Assembly (NCBI RefSeq): GCF_021389935.1
Contig: NZ_CP089979.1
Coordinates: 2,771,001 to 2,835,000 of the forward strand
Reading direction: 5' to 3'
From: Fulvivirga ligni
GTDB taxonomy: Bacteria; Bacteroidota; Bacteroidia; Cytophagales; Cyclobacteriaceae
DNA: 64,000 bases
Shown here one piece after another: positions 25,461 through 35,284 of this stretch. Both the position numbers and the translations under genes were made by a program. The notes beneath the pieces are model-generated. The model made no database searches, was not told the origin of the DNA, and saw only the letters and a program-made list of their open reading frames with translations. Each line of letters starts with the position of its first letter. The stretch's first letter is position 1.

Positions 25461-27803
25461 ATGATTAATTTTTTAAGGCAAAGTACAGGTTGTATTTTAT
25501 TGCTACTGTTCACCATGGTGTCTTTTCAAGGCTATGGGCAAAGTGTAAACAAGAAGGTAGAAGATGCAGACAGGTACTTTAAGATCAGGAACTATGAAGC
25601 GGCATTACCTCTTTATCTGGAGGCTATAGAAGGTGGGGCAAAAGATCCAATTGTCTACTATAGAACCGCAGAAAGCTATAAGAATCAGAATGAGATAAAT
25701 AAGCAGATAAAGGCTATACCTTATTTTGAGATGGCTTTAGAAAAAGGTGGTGATCAGTTACCAGATTACATTTACCTTGATTTGGCAGACCTTTATATGA
25801 AGGACGAAAAAATCGAAAAGGGCATTGAAACCTACGGCAGGTATAAGGAGAAGGTAAAGGGAAACAAAGCTGAGGTAGAAAAGGCTGATAGAGCCTTGGA
25901 GACTGCTCAGAATGCACTTTCAATGATGAGTAGCCCGAAAAATATTAAGATTTTCAATTTTGGCTCTGTTATTAATTCAGAATATACAGAATATAATCCA
26001 GTGGTGTCGGCAGATGAGAGCGTAATGGCTTTTACTGCTCTAAGACCAAATACTGGTAAAACGAGATCTGGAGATAAGTTCATTGAGAAAATTTATATAT
26101 CATACAACAGTTCTGGGGTATGGTCACAACCAAAAGAGGTAGGAGTTTCAAGTGATTATAATGTGGGAACTGCCGGTATCTCTGCTGACGGACATAGAAT
26201 GCTAATCTTCATTGGTGGAGCTGCAGATCCCGGAAATATATATTCTATTGATAAAGAAGGGGATAGCTGGTCTAAGCCGGTGACTTTGGGTAGTAAGATT
26301 AACAGTAGAGCTCTTGAGACTACAGCAAGTATTACACCTGATGGGAAGACGATATATTTTGCTAGTGACAGACCTGGTGGATATGGTGGACTGGATATCT
26401 ATAAATCTGTTTTAGATGCCAATGGCGAATGGGGAGCTCCTGTTAACCTTGGGCCAAAAATCAATAGTAAGTATAATGAAGATGCCCCATTCATCCACCC
26501 GGATCAATGGACGCTTTTCTTTACTTCTGATGGTCATAACACTATGGGCGGCAGAGATATTTTTGTTGCCAGACTGTTTAATGGAGAGTGGACAGCTCCT
26601 GAAAATATGGGTTATCCTATTAATACCACGGCCAATGATAACTACTTTACCTTAACGGCAGATGGAAGAAAGGGCTATTTCTCTTCAGATAGAAAAGGTG
26701 GAGCCGGAGATCAGGATATTTATTCTATAGATATGCCTGAGGAGGAGGCCAATATCCCTCTAACTATGGTGAAAGGTAAAATCCTGAATGGTGAGACCAA
26801 TGAACCAATGGCTACAAAAATCTATGTGATTGATGTTGAGTCAGGTAAAAAACTGGACTATGTTTATCAGCCAGATCCTAAAACTGGTAATTATCTTATC
26901 ATACTTCCGCCATCAAAGAACTACGATATCATCATAGAGTCAGAAGGGTTTTTGCCTTACACTTTGAATGTTAATATTCCAGGTCAGACATATTTCTATG
27001 AGCTTTATCAAAAGATTCTATTGAAAACAATAAAGCAGTTTGATGTAGTGGTAGGGCAGGAAGTAGAAGTTAAGAATGCTTTCTATGACACTCACGAGGA
27101 TGCAGTAACTGATATCCGTAAGACGCATGAAGCCACACTAATAAAAAATGATAGCATAGATATCTATGATTTAATGGGTGACTTAATCGCTGCTGATGAT
27201 CAGGCAGGAATTGATTATCTGGTGAGTCTTATCAATATGAAAAACCCTATTGAAGATGTGGAGTTCAATGAGAATGGTATGACCGAAACAGCCTCTCGCG
27301 TGTATTATTATGACGAAAGTGACGAGAGTAAGTTTGAGCAGAAGCAAGTGGATGGTAAGACTATCTTTTCATTGCCTACTTTCTATGTTACCGAAGAGGC
27401 TGAAAAACAGAGGAATAGAAATAAAAACAGGGCATCCACCTATGAAGCATCTTTGCTGGAGAAGAATTCAAAAGTGTATTTTGATGTGGCTAAGAGCGAA
27501 TTAAAGGATAACTACAAAACAGAGCTGAACAGCATTTTGGAAGTACTGGAAAAGCATCCTGAACTTGGTGTACAGATATCTGGATATGCTTCATCTGAAG
27601 GTAACGCTGATTTTAACAGAGAGCTTTCAAACAATAGAGCTATAGCAGTGCTGGATTATCTTAATACAAAGGGAATTGTGAGAAGAAGAATCATTGCCAG
27701 AGGATACGGTGAAACTAAAGATGAGAAATCATCTAAGGAAGAGAGCAGAAGGGTAGAAGTGAAGTTTGTAGACCTTAATGAGCATGGAAGAACACTGAAG
27801 TAA
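25461..27803 (+). CDS. PorE-like TPR / PD40 propeller / carboxypeptidase-like / OmpA protein
   Basis: Domain order is signal peptide (to about residue 26), TPR repeats (about 30-150), PD40/WD40-like beta-propeller repeats (about 170-425, with ASDRPGGYGGLDIY and SSDRKGGAGDQDIY), a carboxypeptidase-regulatory-like domain (about 435-520) and a C-terminal OmpA domain (about 665-775, with ISGYASSEGNADFNRELSNNRA). This is the architecture of PorE, which links the type IX secretion trans-envelope complex to peptidoglycan, and of related OmpA-family proteins. Several paralogues usually exist per genome, so PorE itself is likely but not certain. A perfect -7 box lies upstream and a strong terminator follows. 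Confidence 0.85.
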   Translation: MINFLRQSTGCILLLLFTMVSFQGYGQSVNKKVEDADRYFKIRNYEAALPLYLEAIEGGAKDPIVYYRTAESYKNQNEINKQIKAIPYFEMALEKGGDQLPDYIYLDLADLYMKDEKIEKGIETYGRYKEKVKGNKAEVEKADRALETAQNALSMMSSPKNIKIFNFGSVINSEYTEYNPVVSADESVMAFTALRPNTGKTRSGDKFIEKIYISYNSSGVWSQPKEVGVSSDYNVGTAGISADGHRMLIFIGGAADPGNIYSIDKEGDSWSKPVTLGSKINSRALETTASITPDGKTIYFASDRPGGYGGLDIYKSVLDANGEWGAPVNLGPKINSKYNEDAPFIHPDQWTLFFTSDGHNTMGGRDIFVARLFNGEWTAPENMGYPINTTANDNYFTLTADGRKGYFSSDRKGGAGDQDIYSIDMPEEEANIPLTMVKGKILNGETNEPMATKIYVIDVESGKKLDYVYQPDPKTGNYLIILPPSKNYDIIIESEGFLPYTLNVNIPGQTYFYELYQKILLKTIKQFDVVVGQEVEVKNAFYDTHEDAVTDIRKTHEATLIKNDSIDIYDLMGDLIAADDQAGIDYLVSLINMKNPIEDVEFNENGMTETASRVYYYDESDESKFEQKQVDGKTIFSLPTFYVTEEAEKQRNRNKNRASTYEASLLEKNSKVYFDVAKSELKDNYKTELNSILEVLEKHPELGVQISGYASSEGNADFNRELSNNRAIAVLDYLNTKGIVRRRIIARGYGETKDEKSSKEESRRVEVKFVDLNEHGRTLK

Positions 27804-27826
27804 TTCAGTGGAAATAGATTTAAAAT

Positions 27827-27887
27827 AAGAGGCCAACTAAAATGTTTAGTCAATCTGACTTAATTATGACTTTTTAGTTGGCCTCTT
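27827..27887. terminator. Bidirectional terminator, 16-bp stem
   Basis: AAGAGGCCAACTAAAA (27827-27842) pairs perfectly with TTTTAGTTGGCCTCTT (27872-27887). The 29-nt loop can fold a small GTCA/TGAC hairpin. It separates the plus-strand PorE-like gene from the convergent queA (stop at 27892), and T-rich sequence is present in both directions. Confidence 0.88.
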
Positions 27888-27891
27888 TGTT

Positions 27892-29103
27892 TTATGGTAT
27901 CAATAAGGACGAATCCCCATAACTTAAAAATCGGTAGTTGTTATCTAAGGCTTGTTGGTACACTTTACGCCAGTCTTCTCCTATAAAAGCAGCAACCAGT
28001 AGCACCAGTGTAGATCCAGGTAAGTGATAGTTAGTGATCAACCCTTTGCAAACTCTAAATATATAGCCTGGGAAAATGAAGATCTCAGTATGCCCTGAAA
28101 TTTTATCAACACCTTGTTTTATCATCAATTCCTTAATGGCCTGCATTGATTCTTTGGCGCTAGGCAAAGCCTCGTTTTTAAACTGATATGGAAATAACTT
28201 TTCAATCAGGAATTCAGTGGACTCCGTTTTAAGCAATTTCACCCCATACCAGTAAAGGCTCTCCAGAGTTCTCATAGAGGTAGTGCCTACGGCCACCACC
28301 TGATCATTTTCAATGATAGAGTTCAGGTTCTCCATGCTCACAATAACCTGCTCAGAGTGCATAGGATGCTCTAGCACGTTTTCTTCTTTTATAGGTTGAA
28401 AAGTGCCAGCGCTAACATGAAGAGTGAGGTAGTTGAGCTTCACATGATTATTGGTAAGCTTCTCAAGAACAGTATCATTAAAATGAAGCCCGGCCGTAGG
28501 AGCCGCTACAGCGCCCTGAGCCCTTGAGTATACTGTCTGGTATCTTTCCTTGTCTTCTTCGCTTACATCACGATCTATGTAAGGCGGAAGGGGTATTTTG
28601 CCAGATGCTTCTACTATGTCTACAAAAGGAATTTCTCCTGGCCAGCTAAATGATATTATTTGCTGAGTACGATCGTAAATTTCTGCAGTGAGTGGTATAG
28701 AATTGCCATTAATAGACAGCTCCATAGTTAGCTTTTGGCCATACTTCCATTTTTTGAAATTTCCCACCATACAGGTCCATTCACAATGCCCTTCTATAGT
28801 CATTGCTTTTGCAATGTCAGTGGTAGGCAAGTGAGGTTCTAATAAGAAAACTTCAATATTTGCTCCTGTATCTTTTTTGAAGTGCAATCTGGCCGGAATT
28901 ACTCTGGTATTATTGAAGAACAGATTCGTGTTAGCGGGAATGTGCTGATCAAGGGTAAAGAATTGACTATGTTCTATGTTTCCCTTTTTGTAGATCAGAA
29001 GCTTAGATTGGCTTCTTTCATCTAAAGGATGTTTGGCTATTTTCTCTTTTGGGAGATGATAATTATAATCGCTCAGTTTAATTTTCTCCAGGCTTTCACT
29101 CAT
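27892..29103 (-). CDS. queA: S-adenosylmethionine:tRNA ribosyltransferase-isomerase (QueA)
   Basis: This enzyme transfers and isomerises the ribose of SAM to 7-aminomethyl-7-deazaguanine in tRNA, making epoxyqueuosine. Family blocks are present: LFFNNTRVIPARLHF, YQTVYSRAQGAVAAPTAGLHF, TLHVSAGTFQPI and TNYHLPGSTLVLLVAAF. I start at ATG 29103 (MSESLEKIKLSDYNYHLP). The ATG at 29124 lies upstream of the -7 box and adds seven residues. At about 403 residues it is longer than E. coli QueA because of internal inserts. The predicted transcript would be nearly leaderless. Confidence 0.94.
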   Translation of the reverse strand: MSESLEKIKLSDYNYHLPKEKIAKHPLDERSQSKLLIYKKGNIEHSQFFTLDQHIPANTNLFFNNTRVIPARLHFKKDTGANIEVFLLEPHLPTTDIAKAMTIEGHCEWTCMVGNFKKWKYGQKLTMELSINGNSIPLTAEIYDRTQQIISFSWPGEIPFVDIVEASGKIPLPPYIDRDVSEEDKERYQTVYSRAQGAVAAPTAGLHFNDTVLEKLTNNHVKLNYLTLHVSAGTFQPIKEENVLEHPMHSEQVIVSMENLNSIIENDQVVAVGTTSMRTLESLYWYGVKLLKTESTEFLIEKLFPYQFKNEALPSAKESMQAIKELMIKQGVDKISGHTEIFIFPGYIFRVCKGLITNYHLPGSTLVLLVAAFIGEDWRKVYQQALDNNYRFLSYGDSSLLIP

Positions 29104-29108
29104 AGCCG

Positions 29109-29116
29109 CAAATATA
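29109..29116 (-). promoter_or_regulatory. -7 promoter box abutting the queA start
   Basis: The minus strand reads TATATTTG followed by CGGC, a perfect TAnnTTTG. It ends only 5 nt before the ATG at 29103, so the transcript would start at or within a few bases of the start codon. Confidence 0.5.
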
Positions 29117-29183
29117 CTTGGCATTCATTGATAAAGTAGGATAAAACTGGCAAATTGTGCCCGAATTAGGCAAATGATCGGTT

Positions 29184-30257
29184 ATGAGCGTAAAGACTTC
29201 TTTTAAAAAATATACCCTTGATTTTAAATTTGATGCAGGTACTTCCCGAGGTGTACTGAAAACAAAGAATACTTATTTCATTAAGGTGTGGGATACCGAA
29301 TCTCCAGAAATCGTAGGTATTGGTGAGTGTGGCCCCCTTAAAGGTCTGAGCGTGGATGATAGAGAGGATATTGTCAGTTGTATCGAAAAGGCTTTACTGC
29401 ACATGGAAACGTTACCTCAAAATGTGGAGGAGGCTTATTCTTTGGCTGATCAACTGGCCGGGAAGGACCTGCCAGCATTGAGATTTGCTCTAGAAGTGGC
29501 CTTTCTTGACCTGATTAAGGGAGGTAAACGATGTGTTTTTGATAATCCCTTTTACCAAAATGAAGCGTCCATACCCATTAATGGACTGATCTGGATGGGA
29601 GAGGTGGACTTTATGAAGCAGCAGATAGATAAGAAGATAGAGGAAGGCTATAGCTGCATTAAAATGAAAATCGGAGCCATTGATTTCGATAAGGAGAAGG
29701 AAGTGCTGTCCTACATCAGGAGTAAAGGAGATAAGTTGATCTTACGTGTGGATGCTAACGGTGGATTTTCTGCAGACGAGGCTTTAAGAAGACTTGAGCA
29801 ACTGTCAGAATATAATATTCATTCTATAGAGCAGCCAATTATGAAAGGTCAGTGGGAAGAAATGAGCAAGCTTTGTGCGCAATCACCTATTCCAATAGCT
29901 CTGGATGAGGAGTTGATAGGTTGGTATACTAGAGAGGAGAAGAAGGATTTAATTCAAGCAATTAATCCTCAATACCTTATTTTGAAGCCAACGCTTCTTG
30001 GTGGTTTCAAATCCTGCAATGAATGGATAGAAATAGCTGAAAAACACAAGATAGGATGGTGGCTCACCTCAGCTTTGGAGTCAAACGTTGGCTTGAATGC
30101 CATCTCTCAATATGCTGCTGAAATATCTGCCCCAGGCTATCAGGGCCTTGGTACCGGCCAGCTTTATCATAATAACATCAGTTCTCCTTTAGAAATTGAG
30201 AACGGCTATATGATATATAAGCAAGAGAAAAGTTGGGATTACAGAAATATTGATTAA
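29184..30257 (+). CDS. menC: o-succinylbenzoate synthase (MenC, enolase superfamily)
   Basis: This enzyme dehydrates SHCHC to o-succinylbenzoate in menaquinone synthesis. Enolase-superfamily catalytic features appear in order: the KMKIG acid/base Lys at about residue 160, metal ligands in VDANGG, IEQP and ALDEE, and a second Lys in LKPTLLGG near residue 268. The closing TSALESNVG and QGLGTGQLY segments are typical of OSB synthases. The length of 357 residues fits. It is divergent from queA. A dipeptide epimerase is the main alternative in this fold, but the other men genes favour MenC. Confidence 0.92.
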   Translation: MSVKTSFKKYTLDFKFDAGTSRGVLKTKNTYFIKVWDTESPEIVGIGECGPLKGLSVDDREDIVSCIEKALLHMETLPQNVEEAYSLADQLAGKDLPALRFALEVAFLDLIKGGKRCVFDNPFYQNEASIPINGLIWMGEVDFMKQQIDKKIEEGYSCIKMKIGAIDFDKEKEVLSYIRSKGDKLILRVDANGGFSADEALRRLEQLSEYNIHSIEQPIMKGQWEEMSKLCAQSPIPIALDEELIGWYTREEKKDLIQAINPQYLILKPTLLGGFKSCNEWIEIAEKHKIGWWLTSALESNVGLNAISQYAAEISAPGYQGLGTGQLYHNNISSPLEIENGYMIYKQEKSWDYRNID

Positions 30258-30262
30258 CGCAA

Positions 30263-32755
30263 TTATTGACCAATCAAAACAAATGGAGCCCAATAATAAG
30301 GGTGAGCATATTCTCCATTGCTGATTAAACTCTTCTTGGCTTTCCTTAAACCATGCACATAATCCTGTTCGGATAGCTCTTGGTAGAAATTGCTCATAAG
30401 CTGAGAGGTAGAATTGTCTGCAACACTCCATAACGACACCACAATGTTATCCGCACCGGCATACGTCAGTGCTCTGGAAAGTCCGATAATTCCTTCTCCC
30501 TGAGATATTTTCCCTAAGCCAGTTTCGCAGGCAGAAAGTGTAACAAGTTCTGCTTTCATTTGCATGTTGTAGATCTCTCCGGTGTATAGAGAACCGTCAT
30601 TCTCGCCATCACTATGTAGTAGAATTCTGGAAAGCTCGGGTTTCTGCTCATCAACTACGCCATGTGTGGCCAGGTGGATGATGTCGTATTTGTTTAGATC
30701 TTGCTCTTTAAGTTTTTGCTCTTTAGCATCACCTTGTAGGAGAATAGATGGCGTCCAGTTCTGTGATGATAGAATACTTTTGATGTCAGTTATTTCCTTT
30801 TCTGTGCCTGGTAATGAAGGTTGGTTAGTAAAAGTGACAGGGGCACATAATAATGCTGATTTACCACCGATAGAATAATTCTTGTTAGAATATAAAATCG
30901 AAGAAGGCTGATAGCTGATGTTATACTCATTTACCAGATAATCTAATTCATTATACTGAATAGGTATACTTTTAATCTTACTGGTAGATAATGCCTCGAA
31001 GGGTATAGTGCCCAGCCTGCCGGCAGGAATGATAAGAAGGTTTTCTATTCCTTTATCAATTTTAATAGGGAATAAGGTTTTATAAAGCTCATAGGCTGTC
31101 ATACCGTAGGTCTCATCGTCTTTATAGTAAATTCCGTTTCTAAATCCAGTGAGGTACCTATCAAAATCTTCAGATAACGTGGTGCTGCTTACCTCAAATT
31201 TGTCTTTAGTAACATAAAAAGTGTACAGCTTATTAAACCTGTTTTCAATGAAGTAACTAACTAAGGCAGTATTACTTTTGAGCTCATTTTGAAGTTTTAC
31301 GATTGAAGGAACAGGTACATTATATTTAAGATTATAATACTCAGGATAGTCTTTTTCCAACCTGCTAATAAACTGTTGATATTTCTGTTTCAGGTCGAAT
31401 AATGCTGAGCTGTACTGTTCTTCTCCCGCTGCAATCTTTTGCTCGTAAAAGGCGATGTTACTTTTTAAATCGTTCTCTTCTTCTAACAGAGCGGAAGGAA
31501 TGTTGGCAAAGCTCTTGGCAGAAACATCAGAAATAGATTGTAGCAGAACTGCAGACTTATTCTTCTCTGAAAAGTAAAAAGACAACTCGTAAAGAGGCTC
31601 TTTTTTAATAGATACTTCCGCCATTTGATAGCATAATCGAACTCCGCTTTCATAAACCTGAACAGCAATGTCGCTCAGCTGTATTTGATCCTGCTCATTG
31701 GTTTGAATATGCCTGATATTATCTATTAATGAGTCGCACGATTGTAATGTAGAAAGACTTAGCTTCAAGTCTCTAGGCTTGCGGCTATAAGCGTAATGAT
31801 AGTCTTCAAAGGCTTGTGATTTGAAGTATAATGAGCTTAGCAGCGTCTGGGCGTTTAGATAGTCCTTAACGCTTGGGTTAACTGTAATGTCAGTATTATT
31901 GAACTTGATAGTGTTAGCAACAATGGCATTTTGATAATTAAATAGAGCTTCATCAAAAGAAACCTGTTTGTAATAGACGTTGCCAATTAAGTTGTAATTG
32001 TACCCGATATCAGGATGCTTAGCTCCATAGTTATTTTTGTATTCCGCTAGTGATTTGCCATAATAAAGTAGCGCCTCGTCATTATTTTGCATACTTTCAA
32101 AAGTTTTACCCAGGTTAAGTAAAACAAAAGCCTTGTTAGGGTGGCCGTCTGGATATAATTTTTCCCAGGTGCTCAGAGCTTCATTCAGATAGTTTTGAGC
32201 ATCGCCATAGAAGCTCATTTCTCTGTAAATAATGCCGATGTTCGTTTTCAGCTGAGCTATCTTTTCTTCATGTCCACTGAGATCTGTGTACATTTTCAAA
32301 GCTTTCTCATAATAATCCAGCGATTGATCGGGGGTATCTGATACCAACCCAAGATCATTGAAAGAGGCTGCGATCTGCTCTTTATTGTTAAGGCCTTCTC
32401 TCATTTTTAAGGCTTGAGAAATATATTCGCTAGCCATAAATTGGTCACCTTGAGCCCAATATGTTAAACCTAATCCATTTAGGCTTGCTGCTTGATCTTC
32501 GCTGTTTTTAGAAGACTGCTTGTAAGCCTTTTCGTAAAGTTCCTGAGCCAGGTCATTTCGTCCTTTTCTTAAATAAAATTCAGCGGTAGCTAATGGGCAT
32601 GCATTTGTGGAAGAAGAGATAAGTGTCTCAGCCTCCATGATTTTACCTTCCTTTACAAGAAGACTGATTTTTTCACAGCTGGATTGTGCCCAGCTTGTGA
32701 AAGCAAAGCATAAAGAAGCTAAAAGGAGGATTTTTTTCTTAGAATCTAACCACAT
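30263..32755 (-). CDS. Exported TPR-CHAT protease-like protein
   Basis: ATG 32755 begins an N-terminal signal peptide (DSKKKILLLASLCFAFTSWAQ). About 300 residues of TPR repeats follow (ASLNGLGLTYWAQGDQFMAS, NLGKTFESMQNNDEALLYYG and others), then a helical linker with coiled coil, and a C-terminal CHAT domain. The caspase-like dyad is visible: His in HLATHG (about residue 696) and Cys in LSACETGLG (about residue 743). The end (GADNIVVSLWSVADNSTSQL) matches CHAT proteins. It overlaps the upstream barrel gene by 17 nt and is presumably periplasmic or surface-located. The substrate is unknown. Confidence 0.88.
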   Translation of the reverse strand: MWLDSKKKILLLASLCFAFTSWAQSSCEKISLLVKEGKIMEAETLISSSTNACPLATAEFYLRKGRNDLAQELYEKAYKQSSKNSEDQAASLNGLGLTYWAQGDQFMASEYISQALKMREGLNNKEQIAASFNDLGLVSDTPDQSLDYYEKALKMYTDLSGHEEKIAQLKTNIGIIYREMSFYGDAQNYLNEALSTWEKLYPDGHPNKAFVLLNLGKTFESMQNNDEALLYYGKSLAEYKNNYGAKHPDIGYNYNLIGNVYYKQVSFDEALFNYQNAIVANTIKFNNTDITVNPSVKDYLNAQTLLSSLYFKSQAFEDYHYAYSRKPRDLKLSLSTLQSCDSLIDNIRHIQTNEQDQIQLSDIAVQVYESGVRLCYQMAEVSIKKEPLYELSFYFSEKNKSAVLLQSISDVSAKSFANIPSALLEEENDLKSNIAFYEQKIAAGEEQYSSALFDLKQKYQQFISRLEKDYPEYYNLKYNVPVPSIVKLQNELKSNTALVSYFIENRFNKLYTFYVTKDKFEVSSTTLSEDFDRYLTGFRNGIYYKDDETYGMTAYELYKTLFPIKIDKGIENLLIIPAGRLGTIPFEALSTSKIKSIPIQYNELDYLVNEYNISYQPSSILYSNKNYSIGGKSALLCAPVTFTNQPSLPGTEKEITDIKSILSSQNWTPSILLQGDAKEQKLKEQDLNKYDIIHLATHGVVDEQKPELSRILLHSDGENDGSLYTGEIYNMQMKAELVTLSACETGLGKISQGEGIIGLSRALTYAGADNIVVSLWSVADNSTSQLMSNFYQELSEQDYVHGLRKAKKSLISNGEYAHPYYWAPFVLIGQ

Positions 32756-33698
32756 AGGCAAGAGAAATCACATTATGTCTGGTTAAACCATCAGGATTTA
32801 CATCACGATCTAATAACTTCTGGCCGTACATGAATTTCAGACTATGGGCAGTGTTGAAATGATAAGCCACATTACCTAAAATGGATAAAGCCATTCCTGT
32901 GGTGCCATCTAACTTGTGATAATCCCCCGCATTATCTTTAATTTGATCCTTTGAGAACCTGTAAATAGGCAGAGCACCTATACGAATATCTAAATTAGAA
33001 AAGTGAAACGCACGTTCTATTCTGATCATGATATCAGAGCCTCTCTTAACGCTAGTGGCCAGGTCATATTCTCTTATGTAGCTCGGGCTGTGATAATTGT
33101 CCCAATCTTCATAATGAAAATCATTTTCATTGTTTTGAACCACTGGAACCTGAATTCCGAAGGCAAACATCCATTTTTTATTAATTAATGAAGCTCCCGC
33201 CACTACATCCCAGGTGCCTAAGCTAGTTTGGTAGTACATGGGCAGGGCTTGTTCGGTATTATCTGAAGTAAATTCCGTATCACTGCCGTCTTTCAAGTTC
33301 CCATTGTTAGTGGGTATTTTACCTCCTAATGTAGCATTCACATTAAATTTATCAGAGGAGTAAACGTTTCTTGTGAAACTGTATGAAATGTCTCCAAACG
33401 AAGAAGTAGATCCTAAATTACCATTCACATACTGGTAGGGTAATTTTATTTGGAAATTGGTTTTTTCATTAATGCCAAAGGTGAAATCCAGTGTGCTTAC
33501 ATTCACCACTGGACTAAGTGTAGTCTTTCCACGATATTGATTTACCTCTAATGCTTTTAATTTGAAGTTAATCTTACGTGTATAAATCTGGCTTGGTCTC
33601 ATCGCTCCCATGGTGCAGAAACCTGCATCGCTACAACCTTGAGCATAAGTTTCAAAAATAGCCAGAGAAAAGAGAAAAAATAGAGCTAGTCTTTTCAT
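32739..33698 (-). CDS. Outer-membrane beta-barrel protein (MetA-like transporter fold)
   Basis: A signal peptide starting at ATG 33698 (MKRLALFFLFSLAIFETYAQ) precedes alternating amphipathic strands with frequent aromatic residues and a terminal aromatic strand (ISLAYVVRF). The sequence resembles the phenol MetA degradation-type barrel family, often annotated as transporter. A frame start at 33719 adds seven residues and lies at a likely promoter. The stop lies inside the CHAT gene start, so the two are translationally coupled. The substrate or partner is unknown. Confidence 0.78.
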   Translation of the reverse strand: MKRLALFFLFSLAIFETYAQGCSDAGFCTMGAMRPSQIYTRKINFKLKALEVNQYRGKTTLSPVVNVSTLDFTFGINEKTNFQIKLPYQYVNGNLGSTSSFGDISYSFTRNVYSSDKFNVNATLGGKIPTNNGNLKDGSDTEFTSDNTEQALPMYYQTSLGTWDVVAGASLINKKWMFAFGIQVPVVQNNENDFHYEDWDNYHSPSYIREYDLATSVKRGSDIMIRIERAFHFSNLDIRIGALPIYRFSKDQIKDNAGDYHKLDGTTGMALSILGNVAYHFNTAHSLKFMYGQKLLDRDVNPDGLTRHNVISLAYVVRF

Positions 33699-33787
33699 TA
33701 TTCTGTTTTTTGCGCTCACAAAATAGAAATAAACTTTTATAAATGTATTGTAAGGACCCTATTTTTTATTAACGCTTAATATTAGCG

Positions 33788-35212
33788 CTATTTCCAATTG
33801 GCCGTATTTCCGAAGTATTCTTTAGAGGCTTCTCTCACCTTAGGCGATAAAAGCAGCGCACCAATCATAGTAGGTATAGCCATTAAAGCGAAGGCTGAAT
33901 CAATAACGCTGATAATAGTAGTTAAAGACGATATAGCTCCGAATATAATCGTGAATACGTAAAAGAAATTATAGTAATGCTGCTTGTCTGCTCCTATTAA
34001 ATAGCCCATACATTTTGTTCCATAATAAGAGTATGAAAACAAGCTGGTGATTGAGAATATAAGGATACACAGCATCAGTAGATAATGACCGAAACCAGGA
34101 AGGGCAGTTTCAAAAGCATTGGCAGTAAGCGTTACGCCATTGCTTTCCGTAGTTTGCCAAACGCCAGTTATAAGAATAGCCAGAGCTGTGAGTGTACAAA
34201 CAATAATGGTATCAATAAACGGCCCGAGCATAGCCACAAGTCCCTCTCTTACAGGCTCGTGGGTTTTGGCTGCACCATGAGCCATGGGAGCAGTACCTAT
34301 ACCGGCTTCATTAGAGAAAGCGGCTCTTTTGGCTCCAAGTATGATCAAGCCTCCCAGTAAACCTCCAAATATTGGATCTCCACTGAAATTATCAGCTACG
34401 GCATTATAATTATCTGCTGTAAAGGCATTTGAGAAGATGAGTCCTAAATAATGAGGAACCTCCGTAATGTTGATGGCCAAAATGCCAATAACAGAAATGA
34501 AATAGATCACTACCATAACAGGCACCATTTTACCGGCCACTTTACCTATTCTTTTAATTCCACCAAATATTACCATGGAAACAAAGACCAGGATCACCAT
34601 TCCTATGTAAAGGTCAGTGTCTTTGAAAGATAAGAAACCTGCGTTAATCTGGCTGCCTTCTATTCCGTTCGGAATCAATAAAATGTCTTGTATAGCTTGT
34701 GTTAGCTGATTAGCCTGAAAAATAGGTAAGCATCCGATAAGGCCAAATATGGAGAACATAATGGCCAATGGCTTCCAGTTCTTCCCAAGTCCTTCAGTGA
34801 TGAAGTACATGGGGCCACCCTGAATTTCACCAGATGAATCTTTTCCCCTGTAAAGAATAGCCAGTGTACAAGTAAAGAACTTAGTGGCCATTCCTACGAA
34901 TGCGCATACCCACATCCAAAAGATAGCTCCAGGTCCACCAATAGTGATAGCCACAGCTACACCACTTATATTTCCCATACCCACGGTAGCAGCCAGCGCG
35001 GTACTCAGAGCCTCATAATGATTGATCTGACCAGGGTCATTAGGATCATCATATTTTCCTCTAAGCACATTCACGGCATGCATAAAGTGCTTAAAAGGTA
35101 AAAACCTGGAATAAATAAGGAAATATATACCGCCTCCTAGTAAAAGAAAGAGCAAAGGTGCTCCCCATATCCAACCAGAAAATTGAACGGTGATGGATTC
35201 GATGAATTTCAA
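33788..35212 (-). CDS. Alanine/glycine:cation symporter (AGCS family)
   Basis: This is a sodium-coupled amino acid carrier with about 10-11 transmembrane helices. Family signatures are clear: STALAATVGMGNISGVAVAI around residues 70-90, MWVCAFVGMATKFFTCTLA, GGPMYFITEGLG and FSNEAGIGTAPMAHG. The length of 474 residues is normal. The start is TTG at 35212; an in-frame stop lies six codons upstream and no ATG fits. It is monocistronic between the barrel gene and the arginase-family gene. Confidence 0.95.
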   Translation of the reverse strand: MKFIESITVQFSGWIWGAPLLFLLLGGGIYFLIYSRFLPFKHFMHAVNVLRGKYDDPNDPGQINHYEALSTALAATVGMGNISGVAVAITIGGPGAIFWMWVCAFVGMATKFFTCTLAILYRGKDSSGEIQGGPMYFITEGLGKNWKPLAIMFSIFGLIGCLPIFQANQLTQAIQDILLIPNGIEGSQINAGFLSFKDTDLYIGMVILVFVSMVIFGGIKRIGKVAGKMVPVMVVIYFISVIGILAINITEVPHYLGLIFSNAFTADNYNAVADNFSGDPIFGGLLGGLIILGAKRAAFSNEAGIGTAPMAHGAAKTHEPVREGLVAMLGPFIDTIIVCTLTALAILITGVWQTTESNGVTLTANAFETALPGFGHYLLMLCILIFSITSLFSYSYYGTKCMGYLIGADKQHYYNFFYVFTIIFGAISSLTTIISVIDSAFALMAIPTMIGALLLSPKVREASKEYFGNTANWK

Positions 35213-35284
35213 AGCTAACTTTTTTGTTTAAACAACTAATATAGGATAAATATGACTAATAATTAGGTCGGGCTGATTGAATGC

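Noticed and set aside
35210-35217. Perfect -7 box TAGCTTTG on the minus strand at the symporter start
   Set aside because: It overlaps the TTG start codon, and a transcript from it would begin inside the coding region. No downstream start fits the family, so I treat it as chance.
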